Below, piece after piece: positions 1 to 10,037 of a stretch of DNA of 64,000 nt. The DNA is from Gracilariopsis chorda (taxonomy: Eukaryota > Rhodophyta > Florideophyceae > Gracilariales > Gracilariaceae). The position numbers and the translations under genes are program-made. The notes beneath the pieces are model-generated. The model was not told the DNA's origin. It ran no database searches and worked only from the letters and a program-made list of their open reading frames with translations. The stretch spans positions 310,001-374,000 of the forward strand of contig NBIV01000032.1 of the NCBI GenBank assembly GCA_003194525.1, written 5' to 3'. Numbering within the stretch: the first letter of the stretch is position 1; every line of letters begins with the position of its first letter.

Positions 1-812
1 CAATGACGTTTTTGTCCCTGCAGGAGCTGTCACAGGGACAGGATCACATTGTCATGGTATGTGAAGGCACGAATAGCTGCCCATCTGTTATGGCCGCATT
101 ATGTATGGACAGAGAACGCCGTTACTTCGTGACCATAAGTGGCGCAATGCTGGCGTCTCAGCAAATTGGTAAGTCCAGATGGAGATCAATTGGAAATTAG
201 GCTCAGTTTTTGACAATAGAAATACCTGTTTTAAAGGTTATCGACATTTACTATCAGAAAAGTTCCCAGACTGATAGACACAACCGATACCGCCAGGACA
301 ATCTTAATCTTCAAAATAAAATCGAGGTTAAGGACTAGTCACTGAAGCTTAAGACTCCATTGCTTTCAATTTGTATTGTAAACTCTTGGTTGCTGTAGAA
401 CGGAACTATGAGGGCAAGAAATTGTTTGACGGAGAAATATTTTTACGCCACGCTTGCAGAACAGCTGATTGACAATTCGTACGATGTGATTGGCATCAGA
501 CAAAGAAACAATGTTGATGAAGAAATATCTGAGGCTTTAATGGTCACTGGTACTGGAATACATTTGCTTGCAACCAATAAGAAACGAAAGATGAATAATG
601 TCTCTATCTCTAAAGCCACCTATCAAGCGAGAGGCAAAGTATGCAAGATGGATAAGAAGTGTAAATATCTATGTTCTGAATGCTCAAAGCTCAATATAGA
701 AGTATGGATATGTGACAGTCAGACGGGAAGTGACTGCTTTCAAAAACATCTTGTCGAAAAGCATTTCAAACAGTACAATAGTATGCAAGTGCTTTCGTGT
801 CACATCCTCTGA
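1..812 (+). pseudogene. piggyBac-like transposase remnant (C-terminal part)
   Basis: The plus strand carries the tail of a DDE_Tnp_1_7 (piggyBac) type transposase, cut by the left window edge. Readable blocks in order are RRYFVTISGAMLASQQIG (about 115-175), YYQKSSQTDRHNRYRQDN (about 247-300), which resembles the family block before the last catalytic residues, then LAEQLIDNSYDV (about 450-485) and a Cys/His-rich end with CSEC, a Cys pair and HLVEKHF (about 600-770) like the piggyBac zinc-binding tail. In-frame stops and at least one frame change break it, so it is a fossil. No terminal repeat was found downstream. The family call rests on remembered block patterns; another DDE family with a Cys-rich tail is possible. 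Confidence 0.55.
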
Positions 813-3117
813 GATTTTTACTGAAAAAAGCAAAAGCGATGTGGGTCTTAACTATAGCCATCTACGTATCTTATTTGCAGCATTTAACTTGCTGAATCAG
901 TTAACTGTTTAAAGCGTAGTACCTCTATATTCAATGTCACTTTAATCTTTCTCATGCTTTAGTGGGGGCTGTCAAGCTTACTGAAACAGTAACATTAGCA
1001 GAAACGTCGACCTTCATTATAGAAGTTTTTGGCCTTTTGATGAACGCAGCAAGTTGAAGTCATGACTTCTTTTCTATTTCACGTGTGGCTGTGAAGCCCC
1101 AGAGGTGTTCTGCTCGCTGCACTAACTTTACGATATATGTAGTAAACTAAGAATGGTTTGTAGCTATTTGCGTAACGTAATTGATTACTGTTTTGTTTCA
1201 CGGACTCATATGAGTACCTTTCGTGGTCCTCTAGACACTAGAAGTGTACCATCACAAGGGCTTACTTTGGTAGAGAGAAGAACTGTTAAACATTTGTTGT
1301 TTCTCCGACAGATTTGGCGGTACTCGTGACATGCATAAAACCTCCAGGGCTCAATTACCAGGATCATGAACGCGATCTTTCAGGGTAAGTTTTAATAATC
1401 GTCTTCTAAACAACCAGTTATGTATATTGAAACTTAAAGAGAAAAGTCAAGGCGTTGCAATGGTGAACAAAACTATTAAGAACTCACTCAAAATGGCACT
1501 ATAAGTAACATTGAAGTCATAGTTGACCAAATGTATTCCCAGAATTGTGTACACGTTGAATAAATGGGTTATTTGATTTTTGCTTTAAAGTACAGATAGG
1601 ATTCTTCGAAAAAAGCGTTTGTATCACAAACTGCCATCAATGCTTCTCACAATGGCCGTAACAGTTCGTCGAGAAACGCGTACTTCGGAAAATACTGTTT
1701 TGGGGTTCTTCTGTATGTGCCAAAAAGGAAACTGCATATGAAATTTGTAGGCACATTTACATAGAATAACTGTTTCAAAATAGAACTTTTGGATTGTTAG
1801 CACACTATTAAAACCACGTATCTAACCAACCTAAGGATTGCTCTGATAAAGACAAGTTGACTCCTTGTAATACATGGATAAACGCACATTCATTTATCTC
1901 CAAACGACTAGCCAATGGTAATCAGACCATTTGCCTTACTGGCGCGAATCGGTCGAGCACGAGTAACATCTCTCACTCTCGACAGCCTCAACTTCTTTCA
2001 GCCCCGTCGATCGCATCTCACATGTGGATATCTATGTGAACCAACGAACAGAAAAACCATTGCTGCGTCCAATCAGGCGGTATTCTTTCAATTCCGTGTA
2101 CATCGTATCGATCTTTGGCCCAACGGAGGGGCAAATATTTTGCAAATAAACAATTAAAAGTGCCACAATGCACATCAATGTGCTTCAATGCAACCTGTGT
2201 AATGCACAATTTCTCCAATAATGTGCAGAAGAGCGGCAGAATATAATCTTTATGGTGGCAAAAACGGCATAGTTGTAGGTAGCGAACTTCAGTTTGGGAC
2301 ATATCGACCGTCGCTTTAGATGATAGTTGAAACGAAGAAGCAAGTAGAATGAAATAGGTTGTAGGTATCTGCTTGTAAAAAGTTTTCTGCAACTTTAGAG
2401 TGCATTTGAGCTCACCTAGAAAATCTTTAGCACATTTGCCAATAGATAGAATAGAAACGTATCTTATTCAAACAACAACAAAAATTACGTACAATACCAC
2501 TATGTATATCCTTCTAAAGAAAAGTTATATTTTACGTAGTCAATACGTAAGCAGAACAGTACAGCGCAGTACTGCAAACGCATTCCCTTCTAACAAAAAT
2601 AGTTGCAATCTATGTATTGTCTACTGTACAGAAGCACAATGCTTATTGTAAGACAAGTGGAAACGGCCTTCGGCAGTGGGTGGCGCTGCGCGCCGCGTTG
2701 TTTATGTAGCTTTGTGTATTTAGTAGCGTTCGGAGGCTTTCCGAGCACTTTGCTCGCTTGCGCTCGCAATAGCACTCGTAGATCCACGGGGCGCCGCGGT
2801 GCATAGAGTATGTGGAGCCGTGATGGTTTGTGTTTAGGTACCTAAATTGACTGCAGTGCCAGCCATTGTTGAGAAAGCGCGACACGTTGCTTTGTGTAAC
2901 TGGGTGGCACTGCAGTCATTAGGGGAGTGCCAGCCAGTAAGCAGCAAGCTTTGCTGCTGCTGCTGCTGCTGAATTTTTTAAATGGTAGGGAGGCGTTGCG
3001 CCAAATGGGCGTTTTGCATGCACAAACGGGGGCGTGCAAGACGATTTTGTGGCGCAATGCCTCCATTCAAGCAAGAACACCCCCCTCATACAGGAACAAA
3101 TACTTGTAATGGAGAGA
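813..3117. other. gene-free interval with small foldback repeats
   Basis: No credible gene was found. Positions 813-2,640 are AT-rich with only short chance ORFs and may include decayed flank of the piggyBac remnant. Positions 2,640-3,110 are more GC-rich and full of small inverted repeats: arms at 2,849-2,861 and 2,905-2,917 (13 bp, GACTGCAGTGCCA type), a longer imperfect hairpin at 2,988-3,067, and a short TGC microsatellite at 2,952-2,970. Confidence 0.5.
2988..3067. repeat. imperfect foldback hairpin
   Basis: Two arms of about 35 bp beginning GGAGGCGTTGCGCCA and ending TGGCGCAATGCCTCC pair with a few mismatches around a short GC-rich loop. This looks like a small MITE-like foldback or the centre of a larger one. 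No target duplication was identified. Confidence 0.5.
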
Positions 3118-3554
3118 TGCTGACCCGTTGGATGTGCCTCAGCAGTCTGTAGAGGTATTTTCTAGAAAGCTTGGGCCTAAAATGAGCTCTATGTTCCCAA
3201 CGTTCGACGTCGGGAGACGCCAGTCGAGGGCTGCGGGACCAGACGGCCAACTGCATCAGGCGTGGTCAGGGAATACGCCTAGAGCGTTGGTGGTCATGCA
3301 CCACTATTGGTTTACCGTGCAGGCAAGTAGAACAGGTTAGTGGGCGCGTATTGCCAACGAAAATAACATACTAGTCCGTTTGGTGAGAAGACGTCTGCCT
3401 GTACTCAACGAGATGATTGGCGCACTTACTATCCTACATATACTCGCCGGTCCGCCGGAGTTCCTCCCAGCTGCTGTGTATACCCGGGAAATAGGGGCCA
3501 ATGACCGTTTCGGACGGTATCCTTTACTTCTACAAATTGACTAAATAACATCGT
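3118..3554 (+). repeat. direct repeat R1, left copy
   Basis: About 435 bp that recur in the same orientation at 10,345-10,790 with clear but imperfect identity. Shared blocks include TTCTAGAAAGCT, AGACGCCAGTCGA, CCAGACGGCCAACT, GGCGCACTTACTATCCTAC and CTCCCAGCTGCT. The left copy stops exactly where element A begins. Its nature is unknown; it could be a pair of LTRs or a non-autonomous element into which element A inserted. Confidence 0.65.
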
Positions 3555-3795
3555 CGGTGTTCTCGGAATGCTAGATAGAGGTGCTAGATCGCAAGTTTCT
3601 TAGGCAAAAGTTCAAAAATACTACGAAAATAATAGATTCTGTTAGTTTCTGGCACTTGCCAACTAAATAAAACATTTTTTATTGGAATTCATACTTCCAT
3701 ATCTTACAGAGCCTTGCCTCACCTGCACTGCGCATCGCTAGTTTCAAGTTTGGAGCAAGTTCATTCTCCACTAAAAGCTAGATACAGATCTCACA

Positions 3796-3826
3796 ATGGC
3801 GCTGGCCGCTGCGCGGCCAGCGCCAT
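3796..3826. repeat. conserved subterminal GC-rich hairpin (element A)
   Basis: Arms ATGGCGCTGGCCGC and GCGGCCAGCGCCAT are perfect complements around a 3-base loop, 240 bp inside the terminal repeat. A near-identical hairpin lies at about 21,384-21,412 in element B, at a matching distance from its end. Conservation in both copies suggests a cis-acting site, such as a transposase-binding or RNA-end structure. Confidence 0.7.
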
Positions 3827-4309
3827 TTCGAGCACCCAACCAAAACTAATATTTTTATTTCCATTTTTTGAATTTCAAACTTCATACTGCCCTAGTTTGA
3901 CTTCCAACCCATCCTCAGGAACTCATCTGGGCAGCTGTCTCCGTTCTCACACACCCAACGCACTGCGCATCAGATTCCAATACCACCCATTCCGTCGTCC
4001 TAACAGCCTCAACGACACTCCTAAACATCACTAGCCTTCTTCTCCCTCTTCCCTCTTTCCATGCCTTCTCTTCAACTGACTCTTAACCTCCAATCCTTCT
4101 TCGTCCTTTTCCTCCAACCTCCTTTTCACGACCCCTCAACCTCCAGGACTAACCGGAGACCAACTCCTGACAGCACCTCCCACCCCACCTTCCCCTCCAC
4201 CTCCATACATCTTGTTCCGCATATCCTCGACTAGATGCACAGCCCTGCTCACCAGTAAAAGCCGCTTCTCCAACTCCAAAATCCGTCCTTGCAACTCCTC
4301 ATGCTCCTT

Positions 4310-4815
4310 TCACAGCCTCCCCAGCTCCTCTCCCACACACGCCACAACCCCATCGACGTGCTGCTCTGCCCACACCCCAGCCTCCCTCACCCTCCGGCGC
4401 AACTCAGCCACAGCACCCATTGGCACTCCTTCCTCCAACGCCCTCAGAACCATCCCTCCCAACTCCACGACAATCTCCTCAATACACTCATCCAAACGCT
4501 CCTTAAGCCCTCCCCCAGCGCTCCTCAATAGTTCCTTCACATCGCGGTAGAACCCATCCATTCGTCTCCCTCCACCTCCTCCTACCCCTCCTCCTCGACC
4601 ACCATCGCCTGCACCTCCCTCCCCACCATCCCCTCCCATCATCGTCCAAACCCCAAGCTCCCTGAGCCCAACAACCGCCTTTTCCTTGCGCCCTTCACCA
4701 TCACCATCCCCTTCCTCATCCCTCTTCTCCCCGGAGGCCTCTCCGGTACCTCTTTCATCTCCGCTTTATCCAACAACGCCAGGAGCTCCTCATCATTCAC
4801 GGATCCGCTCGACAT
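4310..4815 (-). pseudogene. Gly-rich coiled-coil protein of element A (broken copy)
   Basis: This minus-strand region corresponds to the intact 252-aa protein of element B (20,453-21,211). It begins with MSSGSVNDEELLALLDKAE (ATG at 4,815) and continues, after a frame change near 4,640, with a Gly-rich stretch and the helical block FYRDVKELLRSAGGGLKER, DECIEEIVVELGG and AGVWAEQHVDGVVACVGEEL. It stops at about 4,310; homologous sequence in other frames continues to about 4,080. At least two frame changes separate it from the B copy. Function is unknown: no catalytic motif, and the helices suggest oligomerisation. Confidence 0.6.
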
Positions 4816-5039
4816 GGGTACTACACTCCCCACCCCAACGTTGCTCCCGTTCCCAACCCTCTACTACCAAGCGTGCACACTCCAACTAATTATCCATCCC
4901 CATTTTTTCAATCCCCCGTTTTCGCGCCATTTCCCACCGCCATACCACGTGTCCTACCAATGATCAGAAACAGCTTATCTAGGACAACATTTTACAACTC
5001 AGTCCCCCTAAGTATGTAGAGGTAGAACTACAATGCTAT

Positions 5040-6290
5040 CTAAAGGAATGGTCGAAAACAAGACCCGAAAGGCCTCGGTTGCTCTCCCAGACTCGCAACA
5101 TACCTCTCAAAATTGTACTCTAAGTCCATATCCACAGCCATATCTAAAAGCAACAACACAAAAAAGATAGTGTTCTCTACTACAGGCCCCAGTCCCCTTA
5201 CATTGTGCAAAGAAGTCTCCCTCACAAATGTAGATATCAAATACGTAAATACCACAGGGAACACCCTTCCAATAAAAAGCCTAATAGCACCCACACCATC
5301 TGTTATCCCCACCACTTTCTTCAAACCCCCGCATACAGTCCCGCAAACACCCAAAATCAGCTCACCAATACCTCTCTGCACATATGGAAGCCCTATCTCA
5401 TTGTTAATGCTGTCCCCAGTCACAAAGAACATCTTCAGCCGCTCCACAACATATGACAAAGCCCCAAACATGAACCCACCACTGAAAAATGCAACAGCGC
5501 CAGTCTTAAGTTCCGTTCTAAGCGACATTGGCGTTCCAAAGAAATGATAGGTAACAATAATACAAGCATTCAACGGCACCAGACCTCCCACTTTGAATCG
5601 AAGTACAGCGCTCTCAAGGCTCTTCACCGGCGCTTTGGTCACCAAAGTGTTTGATGGTGTACCAGCAACAGCGGGAAGGTGCTTGACTTGTCTTGCAGTG
5701 GTCCTTGAAGCTGTGCGTATGTAGACAGTCTTCACATTTGCTCCTGACTGCGGTGGAACCGACTCATTCCCCTCTCCGCCTTCATTTTTGACACTCATCA
5801 TCGCAGTGTCCCATGCATATAAACCCGCTGAAACCATCTCCTTCAAAGTTGCGGGCGGTTCCTCGGGACCCCCAAAACGATAAGGGTACTTCTCATCTTG
5901 GTATGACGAAATATTTTTCTTAAAGATAACCACAAAGTCCTCTCCAGGTCTCTGGGTAGAGGACAGGGGATGGTTGTGTAGTGAACGACAGAGTCTCGTC
6001 CCCGGCCGCCCAGCAACCCCCACACCACGCAATTTCGCCTCTCCTACCTTCACCTTCGCATCACTACTCCCAACTCGTACGAACAGACTGACCTCCGCAT
6101 CGCCCTTAAGCACCTGACCCGTATTGCCCCCAATTGATGGCTCAGGGTGGCTTGCAGTTCGGGTGGCGCCCCGGCTCTTCGCTTTGCCTCGCGTGGTCGG
6201 CATGTCGATAACACGTCTCTTCGGCGAAACAGGATTCCTCGGAGTCCGTTTCCGTGATGGCGCGTTTATCTTATTCCCGGTGGAATCCAT
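5040..6290 (-). CDS. multi-pass membrane protein of element A
   Basis: An open frame of 416 codons from ATG at 6,290. The first half is soluble: a basic N-terminus (SRKRTPRNPVSPKRR, then MPTTRGKAKS) and a stretch rich in Lys, Gly and Thr. The second half carries about five hydrophobic segments, including GGLVPLNACIIVTYHFFG, GAVAFFSGGFMFGALSYVV, IGRVFPVVFTYLISTFV and NTIFFVLLLLDMAVDMDL, and ends ...PRPFGSCFRPFL. The hydrophobic half is clearly homologous to the element B protein (19,440-20,210) with many conservative changes, which indicates the frame was under selection. The N-terminal half shares only the MPTTRGKAKS block with B. No known family recognised. A membrane protein is unusual cargo for a DNA transposon. 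Confidence 0.65.
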   Translation of the reverse strand: MDSTGNKINAPSRKRTPRNPVSPKRRVIDMPTTRGKAKSRGATRTASHPEPSIGGNTGQVLKGDAEVSLFVRVGSSDAKVKVGEAKLRGVGVAGRPGTRLCRSLHNHPLSSTQRPGEDFVVIFKKNISSYQDEKYPYRFGGPEEPPATLKEMVSAGLYAWDTAMMSVKNEGGEGNESVPPQSGANVKTVYIRTASRTTARQVKHLPAVAGTPSNTLVTKAPVKSLESAVLRFKVGGLVPLNACIIVTYHFFGTPMSLRTELKTGAVAFFSGGFMFGALSYVVERLKMFFVTGDSINNEIGLPYVQRGIGELILGVCGTVCGGLKKVVGITDGVGAIRLFIGRVFPVVFTYLISTFVRETSLHNVRGLGPVVENTIFFVLLLLDMAVDMDLEYNFERYVASLGEQPRPFGSCFRPFL

Positions 6291-6616
6291 GGCTGAGTAC
6301 TTCACAGCTCGCGCTTGCGTTTTCTTGGCACCCGCTAACGTCGAGTGCTCCCATGATCACGTATGCTTGGTTCCAAAAAGATGGACGTAAGCAATATATA
6401 CCGTTTTCAAGACGTTTCATGACATCCATTGTCGTCAACGTAGCATCCCTGCAATTCCCCTCCCAATTATTTGCATTGCAAAAAGAATATGATAATTTTT
6501 TGGTTTTCGTCGGATCCGAGCGCACGACGAGTGAGCGCACGACGAGTAAGATTTTGAAGGCTGATGCCCATGCGCATGTAGCACGCGGGAGAGATTCGGT
6601 TTGGGGACAGTGATCT

Positions 6617-8499
6617 ATGCCTGGGTCTGGTGGTGGGGTGGAGGGTAAGAAAGGGTCGGTTGCTAGGAGAAGGGAAGAGGTACCAGATCAGGGAGGGTTG
6701 AAAGCAAATGCGCGGGTCGGAGACCGAAATAAAGGTGAAGAAATGCCGGAAAGGGAACAAATGGAAGAGGCAGTTGCGCTGAAGAGGTGGGGCCCCAAGG
6801 GGAAATCAATATGGAAGAGAGATAAATGTCCCTTTGGTAGAGAGTGATGGGGACGAAGAGGATCACATTGTGAAGGGGAGATGGACGAGAGAGAGAATAA
6901 AGGAAGGAGTGGGACGCCGCTCTGATTTAAAGGAAACGCGAGAAGTGGAAGAAGTGGTCAGAGCGACGGATGGAATACAGGAAGCATCGAAAAGCGGAGA
7001 ACGTACGAGCACCCCGGTACGGGCGCGAAAGGTGCAAATGGCTCAAGACTTGGAAAGTGATTGTAGAGCAAAACCCGGTGACAGGAGATGCACCTTCAAG
7101 GTGTTCGAGACCTCGCTCCCTTTGGGGATGGTGTCTCAGTGGTGAGCCCTCTGCGCCACGTACGAGTTGGCGTGTAAGACCAAAGTGGTTCTGGCTATAC
7201 CTCTAAAGGTTCGGGAATGGCCCAGAAAATGGGGTGTGTCTCTAGGAGTGGATCACACGAGAGTGTTGAGCGGGGGATCCTGCGAAGGAGAAAGGGGGCC
7301 CTAAAAGGGAAGAGAAACACGACGTGAAGTGGCGACGGGGCGTGCACACAGCGGCAACAGACCCGGAGACGGGAGCGAATCCACACAGGCGGTGTGGGTG
7401 TTTCCCAAAGGAAAGTGGCGGTACACACCACGAGAATGAACCCGATACGGGGCGGAGTGCAAGACTGACAGTGGAATAGATAACAATACCGAACACGGTG
7501 ATACTGTAACAGTAGTGACGCCTGAGTGTTCCCAAGGGGATAGTAGACGGAATCCACTCGTGGATACTCTCCGCAAGGATTCGTAATCCCTACGATGGCC
7601 TATCGTACCAGAGCCTTCCTCTGCAAAGAGTATTTCTCGAACGAGAACCATGGTTGCCATTTACTGGTGAAGCTGATGGCGGAGCCGCCATTACCTAAGT
7701 AGGTTTCACGACAATAAACTGAACTAATTAACTAATTTGGTGCACACCTCTCGAGGTCCATACACGTGGAGTTCCCACTATCTGGGCCACAAGTTGTGCC
7801 AACCGTTAAATTAACCATCCAAAATTGGAACCGTGCCATCTGTCACCAGAGGTAAACTATGCCACCTGTTCAGGTTTGCCATTGCACTCAGGTGCTCTTG
7901 CCACGTCCCGAGAGGGATCAATTTCATAACTGGGGTATTACATCACTCCGGTCACGGACATTTCCCATGAATGGGAGTCCTTCCTCACTAACGTGAAAGC
8001 GTTGCTCCACAGTGATAAAGGAAGCAGAACGCCGCGGACTCCGGAAGGAATGCGAGAGAGGAAACGAAGTGTTCATCGGTCGCCAAGTGAGCCTGCTGAG
8101 GAGCGACGGCTGCATGTCAATATTTTGGGAGATGCAGGGAATGACGACATCGGTGTGATGTCTCGATCTTCGTTAGTTGAGAGGGTCAATATGTTGAAGG
8201 CAGAACTCGGGCAGATCAAAGGGGACCACTACAGCCTAAAGATGTCGCTGAACCTGACGCAAGAGGAACTGAAGAGGATGAGAGAAGAGATGAGCGAGAA
8301 GAATTTGCTGATAGATAGCTTACGGGAAGGGATGAAGGTGAGACGAGGGGAGAGAAAGGGATCTGAAGGTGAAAAGAAATTGCGAGGGCGTAGGAAATAT
8401 GTGGTTGATGTGCAAGAGGGTTTTTATGGGTTTTTTGTTACGTACGAAGGAGGGTTTGCGTGGTGGCGGTTGAGTTTGAGGTCGAGCATGGGAGGATAG
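6617..8499 (+). pseudogene. element A cargo gene, coiled-coil protein split by an LTR insertion
   Basis: Plus-strand coding-like sequence lies opposite to the element A transposase. The left part (6,617-7,061, two frames) is charged: KSGERTSTPVRARKVQ then MAQDLESD. Coding-like sequence resumes after the LTR-like insert with WESFLTNVKALLHSDKGS, RSSLVERVNMLKAELGQIKG and EELKRMREEMSEKNLLIDSL, a clear heptad-like coiled coil (about 8,170-8,330). The three stretches are in three frames, so the gene is broken. It occupies the slot that holds the methyltransferase-SET gene in element B but has no resemblance to it. Function unknown. Confidence 0.45.
7062..7945 (-). mobile_element. solo LTR-like fossil (minus orientation)
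   Basis: About 884 bp bounded by TGTAGAGCAAAACCCGG on the left and GGGTATTACATCA on the right. Read on the minus strand, its end has the layout of the LTR at 24,014-24,928: TTACAC, GAGGGCTC, a Cys/Gly-rich block, CACCGGG and terminal TGCTCTACA. It is a diverged relative of the Ty3/gypsy LTR in this window, inserted in element A. No clear target duplication is visible. Looks like an old single LTR. Confidence 0.5.
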
Positions 8500-8602
8500 G
8501 GGAGGGTCTGCGGAAAGTGGATTCCAGTCTTTGAAGAGATTGGAGCGGTGTATAGCACGGATGGTTTCTGTATGGGTGGTGGCTCTTCGCTTGGAAGTTT
8601 TT

Positions 8603-9501
8603 TCAGGGGTGTGCCAGACGATGTCTCAACAAAGTCGTTCCTGCCTTCAAACAAGCCATCATGCAGTGCCACATCAAGTTGATGTGGCACTGCATGATGG
8701 CTTGTTTGAAGGCAGGAACGAATTTGTTTCCAAAGGCTGCAGCCATAGGATGGGTGAAGGCGGGGGTGGAAGAGGAGGAAGGGGAAGATTGGGAGACGGG
8801 TTGGAAGAAGGTGTTGTTGAAGTGTGCGAGAGTGAGTTGTTGCTTCAGGACGTCTGTGGCGCGTTTTTGGAAGAGTGTTGCGGAGAAGGAGTTGTGCTCG
8901 TCGGTGAGTGTGAGAGGGAGGAAGCCAGTGGAGCTGATGCGTTCCTTGAGGAGGTGTTCTTGGAGTGCGAGGCACTGCTTTGCGGAGGAGATGAATTTCT
9001 GGAAGGCTGACTTGGAGAAGTCCGGGTGGTTGAGAAGGGAGATGAGTTCGTCGGCTTTGCGTGTGCTGAAGGAGGAAGCAATGGAGGAGATGCAGAGGAC
9101 GAGTTGCTCGAGATGGGGGTTGCTGAGGAGAAGGGAGGGGGATTGGGACGAGATATGGGGAGGTGGGTGTGAGGAGGAGACTGACCAGAGGGCGTGACTT
9201 GCCATGTGGTGTGCGTTTTGTGGTTAGAGGGAAAGGAGGCCTGTTGGATGTGATAGGGTTCATCTTCGGCGAGGGGGACGTTGTCGGAGGGGCGGTGTGA
9301 GGGAGTGGGAGGAGGAATGGTGGAGAGGTTTGGAACGGATTTTCGTCGCTTGGTCCTTGGAGGGAACTGGACGGGAGCGTTGGCGGAGGAGGAAGGGCGT
9401 TTGTCGGGGGTGAGTCGATGAGGGCACCTGCGTTGGTGACTCTGGAGAGAGAACGCGGTGGGGCCATAGAAGGTGCAACGGGGATGGCAACAGGGTATCA
9501 T
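8603..9501 (-). pseudogene. zinc-finger transposase, N-terminal part (element A)
   Basis: From ATG at 9,501 the minus strand encodes MIPCCHPRCTFYGPTAFSLQ, then a SHQRRCPHRL end: a C-x3-C...H-x4-C type finger, matched in element B by MFPCCYPRCSFHGRTTYSLQ. A Pro/Ser-rich linker follows, then (8,603-9,205, a second frame) a conserved region with FSTRKADELISLLNHPDFSK, SSAKQCLALQEHLLKERISS and THPMAAAFGNKFVPAFKQAI. This resembles the N-terminal region of KDZ/Plavaka-like transposases (inference from pattern). A frame change near 9,200 and loss of the catalytic half make this copy non-functional. An inverted duplication of 42 bp lies at its 3' part. Confidence 0.6.
8636..8720. repeat. 85-bp near-perfect palindrome
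   Basis: Two perfect 42-bp arms (8,636-8,677 and 8,679-8,720) flank one base. The arms begin CGTTCCTGCCTTCAAACAAG and code for part of the transposase on each strand (FKQAIMQCHINL-like), so it is an inverted duplication inside the gene remnant rather than a natural protein feature. Identical arms indicate a recent origin or an assembly artefact at a fold-back. Confidence 0.9.
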
Positions 9502-10037
9502 GGCGGTAGAAGGAGAACGGAGAACGGAATGCTTGGAAACAGAGAAGGGAGGGTGGTGGCGGAGTGGGATATCGGGGAGCGTAATATTATGGCGGATGTA
9601 GATGAGGTGGTGCACGTGATGCCGAGCGTCTTTTCGTAGGGCGTGGGGTAGAGCATGCGATGCAGGGAGCAGGTCGGGCAACGGGTGATAGAAAGCCAAA
9701 GCTATTTGGTTATGTAAACGCTATTTATCTATTCTATCTATTCTATCTATTCTATTTTGCTATTTGAAGGGGCACTCGCTCAGGACCAGTAAGATTTGGA
9801 TTCCACGTGCACCTGAGAGGGTAGGTATTAGTGGAGTCTGGTGCTAGTTTTACCTCCAAAGAAACTGGGAAATGTCTAGTATACTGCTAGTCTTTTGTCC
9901 CAAGCAAACTAGCTCTGTGCTATGTATGGAATTATTTTGAGAAATTTAAGTCATTCAAAATTGGGTTTGAAGAGTCGTTATTCGTTCATTTTAATTCTTT
10001 GCCTTTTGAATGCCAAACTAGCATCCCGAAAACACCA

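Larger units (their letters stand above)
3555..10037 (-). mobile_element. element A: large multi-gene DNA transposon copy
   Basis: The ends carry an inverted repeat of about 20 bp (CGGTGTTCTCGGAATGCTAG at 3,555-3,574; CTAGCATCCCGAAAACACC at 10,018-10,036). The same repeat bounds element B. Read on the minus strand the order is transposase N-terminal part (9,501-8,603), multi-pass membrane protein (6,290-5,040), Gly-rich coiled-coil protein (4,815-4,310) and a subterminal hairpin (3,796-3,826), matching element B. A plus-strand cargo gene lies between transposase and membrane gene and is split by an LTR-like insertion. The transposase is incomplete, so this copy is probably non-autonomous. Terminal 20-bp repeats, zinc-finger N-terminus and large size may fit the KDZ/Plavaka/CACTA-like group, but I cannot place it firmly. 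Confidence 0.7.

Noticed and set aside
2952-2970. TGC trinucleotide run as a coding poly-Leu/Ala/Gln tract
   Set aside because: No supported gene around it; a simple microsatellite.
8424-9467. 347-codon minus-strand Pro/Ser-rich frame
   Set aside because: Runs in a different frame from the conserved zinc-finger and helical blocks of the transposase; low-complexity shadow.
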